NCBI RefSeq assembly: GCF_902706195.1
Contig: NZ_CACSJO010000002.1
Location: 186,001-250,000 of the forward strand
Length of the DNA stretch: 64,000 bases
Origin: Novosphingobium sp. 18050
GTDB lineage: Bacteria; Pseudomonadota; Alphaproteobacteria; Sphingomonadales; Sphingomonadaceae
Reading direction: 5' to 3'
Each line of letters begins with the position of its first letter. Within the stretch, counting starts at the first letter, position 1. Of the stretch, positions 60,926 to 64,000 are shown piece after piece. The position numbers and the translations under genes are program-made. Under the pieces are notes generated by a model. That model was given only the letters and a program-made list of their open reading frames with translations, ran no database searches and was not told the origin of the DNA.

Positions 60926-61507
60926 ATGACGGACAATCCCCCTTCCAGCGGCACGACTTCGCGTGACCCATCCCCGCAGACAGGCGTGATCGACGGCGAT
61001 ATCCATCGCTACGCTCTTCGCGTGTTCTACGAGGACACGGATGCGGGCGGTGTCGTCTACCACGCCAATTACCTTGCCTGGTTCGAGCGCGCCCGTTCGG
61101 ACCTGCTGGACATGCTCGGCGTCGACCAGAGCGGCGCGATCGAGGCGGGCCTGGGGCTCTACGCCGTGGCCGAGGCCAACCTGCGATACCTTGCCCCCGC
61201 GCGGCTGGGCGACGCGGTGGTGATCGATACCTGGGCGGAAAGCATAGGCCGCGTCTCAGCTACCTTGCGGCAGGTCGCAAGGCGCGGCGCCGTGCGGCTT
61301 TGCGAGGCCACGGTAAAGGTCGGGTTCATCAGTCTTGAAGGACGACCGCGCAGGCAACCCGAGGCATGGCAGCAAGCCTTCGCCTCGCTGGTTCCGATAT
61401 CCGCAGACGATGCGCCTGACCTTGGCGCAGTCGTAACAAGTTTGAAATCCGGCATAGCCGGCACAGCATTACAATCCGGCATAGCCGGCCGGGAAGGACA
61501 AGAATGA
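60926..61507 (+). CDS. ybgC: Tol-Pal associated acyl-CoA thioesterase YbgC
   Basis: A 193-residue hotdog-fold thioesterase. It has YALRVFYEDTDAGGVVYHANYLAWFERAR (catalytic Asp and H-x-N motif), then strands with RRGAVRLCEATVKVGF. It heads the tol cluster and its stop overlaps tolQ (ATGA). The last 40 residues are extra compared with E. coli YbgC and contain a duplicated S-G-I-A-G encoded by a direct repeat. Confidence 0.92.
   Translation: MTDNPPSSGTTSRDPSPQTGVIDGDIHRYALRVFYEDTDAGGVVYHANYLAWFERARSDLLDMLGVDQSGAIEAGLGLYAVAEANLRYLAPARLGDAVVIDTWAESIGRVSATLRQVARRGAVRLCEATVKVGFISLEGRPRRQPEAWQQAFASLVPISADDAPDLGAVVTSLKSGIAGTALQSGIAGREGQE
61446..61489 (+). repeat. 17-base direct repeat of a small palindrome, in ybgC
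   Basis: AATCCGGCATAGCCGGC occurs at 61446-61462 and 61473-61489. The period of 27 bases keeps the reading frame, giving S-G-I-A-G twice. Each copy contains the palindrome CCGGC-ATA-GCCGG, a 5-bp hairpin. The second copy ends 14 bases before the tolQ ATG. Confidence 0.85.
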
Positions 61508-62211
61508 CGCTCGACCTGCTCGCCTCCACCATTTCTTTCGCTGGGGAATCCGGCGGACTTAATCCGGTGAAGCTGTTCCTCGATGCCGACATCGTCGTGC
61601 AGGCGATCATGGCCGGCCTGGTCCTGGCCAGCATCTGGGTGTGGGCGATCATCATCACCTTCACGCTGCGCATGGGCGCGGCCTCGCGCCGCTGCAACGA
61701 GTACGAGGAAGGTTTCTGGGAAGCCCAGAACTTCGAGACCTACCAGAAGGAACGCCGGCGCGGCGACGTGCCGATGGGCAAGGTTGCAGGCGCAGGCCTT
61801 GGCGAATGGCGGCGCAACGTAGGCGTCAAGGTCGACGCGGAAGGCGCGCGCCAGCGCATCGCCCTGATCATGAACGCGGCCGTGGGTGAGGAAGCGGACA
61901 AGCTGTCCGACCGCCTCAACTTCCTGGCGACTGTGGGTTCCGTGGCGCCGTTCGTGGGCCTTTTCGGCACCGTCTGGGGCATCATGAAGAGCTTCTTCGA
62001 CATCGGTCAGCAGCAGAATTCCTCGCTCGCCGTCGTCGCACCGGGCATTTCGGAGGCGCTGTTCGCCACCGCCATCGGCCTGTTCGCGGCCATTCCGGCA
62101 GTTATCGCCTACAACCGTTTCTCGCACCGGGTTAACGGCTTCGAGAGCCGTCTCCAGCGCTTTGCCGATCATCTCCATGCCGCGCTGACCCGCCAGCTGG
62201 AGCAGCGCTGA
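61504..62211 (+). CDS. tolQ: Tol-Pal proton channel subunit TolQ
   Basis: A 235-residue inner-membrane protein with three helices. The first is near 30-52; the C-terminal pair includes LNFLATVGSVAPFVGLFGTVWGI and EALFATAIGLFAAIPAVIAYN, the ExbB/TolQ proton-channel motif. With TolR it powers TolA. It is coupled to ybgC (ATGA) and overlaps tolR by one base (TGATG). Confidence 0.96.
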   Translation: MTLDLLASTISFAGESGGLNPVKLFLDADIVVQAIMAGLVLASIWVWAIIITFTLRMGAASRRCNEYEEGFWEAQNFETYQKERRRGDVPMGKVAGAGLGEWRRNVGVKVDAEGARQRIALIMNAAVGEEADKLSDRLNFLATVGSVAPFVGLFGTVWGIMKSFFDIGQQQNSSLAVVAPGISEALFATAIGLFAAIPAVIAYNRFSHRVNGFESRLQRFADHLHAALTRQLEQR

Positions 62212-62657
62212 TGGGCATGGGTCTCGCAGGCGGAGGCCGGGGCCGCAGGCGTGGACGTGGTTCGCGCGGGCCCATGGCGGAAATCAACGTCACGCCGCTG
62301 GTCGACGTGATGCTGGTGCTGCTGATCATCTTCATGGTTACCGCGCCGCTGCTCAAGGCGGCGGTGCCTATCGAGCTGCCCGAAACCCGCGCCAAGGCGA
62401 TGAGCGAGGAGCAGGGCCAGATCGAGATCACCCTGCGCCGTGACGGCGCGGTGTTCTACGAAGCCGACGAACTGGCGCCCGGCGAACTGCCCGACCGTCT
62501 CGCCGCGACGCCGAAGGATGCCGAGGGCAAGCCCCCGCTGGTCACGCTGCGCGCCGACAAGGCGCTCGATTATGGCCGGGTTATGGAAGTCATGGGCGAA
62601 TTGAACCGCGCCGGCTTTACCTCGATCTCTCTGGTGACCGATGTCAGCGGCGGTTAA
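62211..62657 (+). CDS. tolR: Tol-Pal subunit TolR
   Basis: A 148-residue ExbD/TolR protein. The N-terminus is followed by AEINVTPLVDVMLVLLIIFMVT (membrane helix with the proton-carrying Asp), then a periplasmic domain with LPETRAKAMSEEQGQIEITL and VTLRADKALDYG. It is the partner of TolQ. Confidence 0.95.
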   Translation: MGMGLAGGGRGRRRGRGSRGPMAEINVTPLVDVMLVLLIIFMVTAPLLKAAVPIELPETRAKAMSEEQGQIEITLRRDGAVFYEADELAPGELPDRLAATPKDAEGKPPLVTLRADKALDYGRVMEVMGELNRAGFTSISLVTDVSGG

Positions 62658-62681
62658 GGCGCGCGCGGTAGGGTCCACCTG

Positions 62682-63707
62682 ATGGCATCGAAAGGACTGC
62701 GCAAGGATGAAGGCATTGGCCTGGGCGTCGCGATCGCCTTGCACCTGGCCGTGCTTGGGGCGATTCTGTTCAGCCCGCGCCACAACGACGTGGTCAAGCC
62801 GCCCCAGCGCATCGAAGTGACGATCAGCGACGAGATCGCCAAGACCTCGACTTCGCCCAATCCGAACGCACAGGCTGCACCGGACAAGAGCCCGGAACTG
62901 GGTGAACCGGCACCCGAAGCCGCGCCCGTGCCCGAGGCACAGCCTGCCCCTGCGCCCCCGCCCGAGCCCAGGCCTGCGCCCGAGCCTGCGCCGCGCGTGG
63001 TGGAAAAGCCGCAGCCGCCCAAGCCTGAGCCCAAGCCGAAGCCCGTGCCCAAGCCTGCGCCCAAGGCACCGCCAAAGCCGGTCCCCAAGCCGCAGCCCAA
63101 GCCTGAGCCGAAGCCGGCGCCTCCCAAAGCTGCGCCGAAACCCGCTCCCAAGCCGGCCGAGAAGGCTCCGCCCAGGCAGCCGGCTCCGCCGACGACCCGC
63201 AAGTCGAGCGCAATCGACAACATCGTCAAGTCGCCGGCCAAGCCTGCACCTCCGGGCCGCACGGCGGGTTCGAGCACGAGCGCGTCGCCGCCCAAGAAGG
63301 CCGGCAGCAGCGCGTTCGACGATGCGTTCAAGGCCGGTACGCCGGGCGCCAGCGCGCCCAAGCAGACTGGCGCTCCCGCAGCGCAGATCGGCGCGGCCGC
63401 TCGCTCTGCGCTTGGTGCGGCGATCAGCCGACAGCTCAAGCCGCACTGGCAGGCGCCGCAGGGTGCCGATGTCGAACTGCTGGTCACCAAGGTGCGTTTT
63501 CGACTGGCCCGCGATGGCAGCCTTTCCGGCGAGCCGGAGGTGATCAGCACCACCGGCCAGAACGCCACGAACCAGGCGCAGGTGACGCGCCACCAGGAAC
63601 AGGCAATCCGCGCGGTCAAGCTTGCCGCGCCGTTCAATCTGCCCGATGACCTCTACGAGGGCTGGAAGGTCGTGACGACCAACTTTGACAGAAGGCTATC
63701 GCAATGA
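62682..63707 (+). CDS. tolA: Tol-Pal protein TolA
   Basis: A 341-residue protein. One N-terminal membrane helix (GLGVAIALHLAVLGAILF) is followed by a long Pro/Lys/Glu-rich periplasmic spacer (about 60-180), then a low-complexity Ala/Ser region, and a TonB/TolA-like C-terminal domain (about 235-341) with GAAISRQLKPHWQAPQGAD and VRFRLARDGSL. It bridges the inner membrane to Pal and TolB. Its stop overlaps tolB (ATGA). Confidence 0.92.
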   Translation: MASKGLRKDEGIGLGVAIALHLAVLGAILFSPRHNDVVKPPQRIEVTISDEIAKTSTSPNPNAQAAPDKSPELGEPAPEAAPVPEAQPAPAPPPEPRPAPEPAPRVVEKPQPPKPEPKPKPVPKPAPKAPPKPVPKPQPKPEPKPAPPKAAPKPAPKPAEKAPPRQPAPPTTRKSSAIDNIVKSPAKPAPPGRTAGSSTSASPPKKAGSSAFDDAFKAGTPGASAPKQTGAPAAQIGAAARSALGAAISRQLKPHWQAPQGADVELLVTKVRFRLARDGSLSGEPEVISTTGQNATNQAQVTRHQEQAIRAVKLAAPFNLPDDLYEGWKVVTTNFDRRLSQ

Positions 63708-64000
63708 AGATAACCCACATCCTCGCTTTGGGGTTGATGCTTTCGAGTTCGCTGGCGGGCTCCGGCGCCGCTTTTGCCCAGGCAGCTGTGCCGGTTGCGG
63801 TGCCGCCGGCCGATGCCGAAGGCCTTGAAGTCACCGTGTCGGACGACAGCGAGTGGCAGGACCTCGGCATCGCCATCACCTCGTTCGCCACCGACGCCGA
63901 CGTGCCGACGCGCACCAACGCCGGTTCGACCGCGGCGCTGGGCCGCGCGCTGTCGCAGGTGGTCGCCGCCGACCTCAAGAACAACGGGCTGTTCAAGCCC
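63704..64000 (+). CDS. tolB: Tol-Pal protein TolB (partial, N-terminus)
   Basis: The first 99 codons of TolB, cut by the window edge. A signal peptide (ITHILALGLMLSSSLAGSGAAFA) precedes the beginning of the TolB N-terminal domain: IAITSFATDADVP and LSQVVAADLKNNGLFKP, as in the family. Periplasmic partner of Pal. The ATGA overlap with tolA fixes the start. Confidence 0.93.
   Translation, partial: MKITHILALGLMLSSSLAGSGAAFAQAAVPVAVPPADAEGLEVTVSDDSEWQDLGIAITSFATDADVPTRTNAGSTAALGRALSQVVAADLKNNGLFKP

Overview
The window is GC-rich chromosomal DNA with dense, often overlapping genes. It reads as an alphaproteobacterium of the order Sphingomonadales, probably Novosphingobium, Sphingobium or a close relative. 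The evidence is gene content and order: hisC-tyrC, metX next to metW, ftsE-ftsX beside a zinc-ribbon/DUF3426 gene, alpha-type sspB next to a his cluster, a minimal PEP-CTERM protein between hisF and hisE, a Rhodobacter-GTA-type spike base protein, and ybgC-tolQRAB. The genus is inference. I saw no transposase, integrase, CRISPR array or rRNA, and no gene with a recognisable transcription-factor DNA-binding domain.

Positions 1-29213 form one large exopolysaccharide (EPS) locus of the Wzx/Wzy type. It holds a priming sugar-phosphate transferase (1329-2042), six glycosyltransferases (four GT4-like, two GT2-like), three polysaccharide-pyruvyl-transferase-family proteins (3649-4908, 5993-7132, 14779-15777), an acyltransferase-3 (13614-14759), the flippase Wzx (15867-17357), a Wzy-like polymerase (17376-18899), a PslG-like glycoside hydrolase lipoprotein (18909-20645), a Wzz/BY-kinase fusion (21780-23951) and the Wza export lipoprotein (24227-24823). 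A leftward operon for an outer-membrane barrel, a SleB-type wall hydrolase and an ABC exporter closes the locus (25061-29213). Several divergent control regions in it are strikingly AT-rich.

The most unusual element lies inside this locus. A rightward operon of a GT2 and a pyruvyl-transferase-like gene is followed by a small spike base protein of the Rhodobacter GTA Rcc01079 family (7255-7521) and an 881-residue modular SGNH hydrolase (7524-10169). A perfect 16-bp hairpin terminator closes it. Phage- or GTA-type spike genes are thus embedded among genes that make a cell-surface polymer.

Positions 29354-43462 are housekeeping: a zinc-ribbon/DUF3426 protein; ftsE-ftsX-ydcF-plsC; a transglutaminase-like protein; hisC-tyrC facing metX-GNAT-metW, with a possible pseudoknot in the metX leader; an acyltransferase; two tandem VOC proteins; a GST (possibly FzlA); nrdB with an NrdR-like box; and a secreted protein.

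Positions 43692-55650 carry tRNA-Thr(TGT), a DUF885 lipoprotein, a predicted RNase H-like protein, a perfect 34-bp inverted repeat, rarA, a small membrane protein, a sugar isomerase-like protein, a GMC oxidoreductase, an LLM oxidoreductase, a candidate structured RNA, two paralogous small membrane proteins around a DUF1810 gene, dapD, gmk and one unknown protein.

Positions 55682-64000 hold sspB facing a histidine cluster (hisB-YCII-hisH-hisA-small membrane protein-hisF-PEP-CTERM-hisE-HIT), then ybgC-tolQ-tolR-tolA-tolB. The last gene is cut by the window edge.
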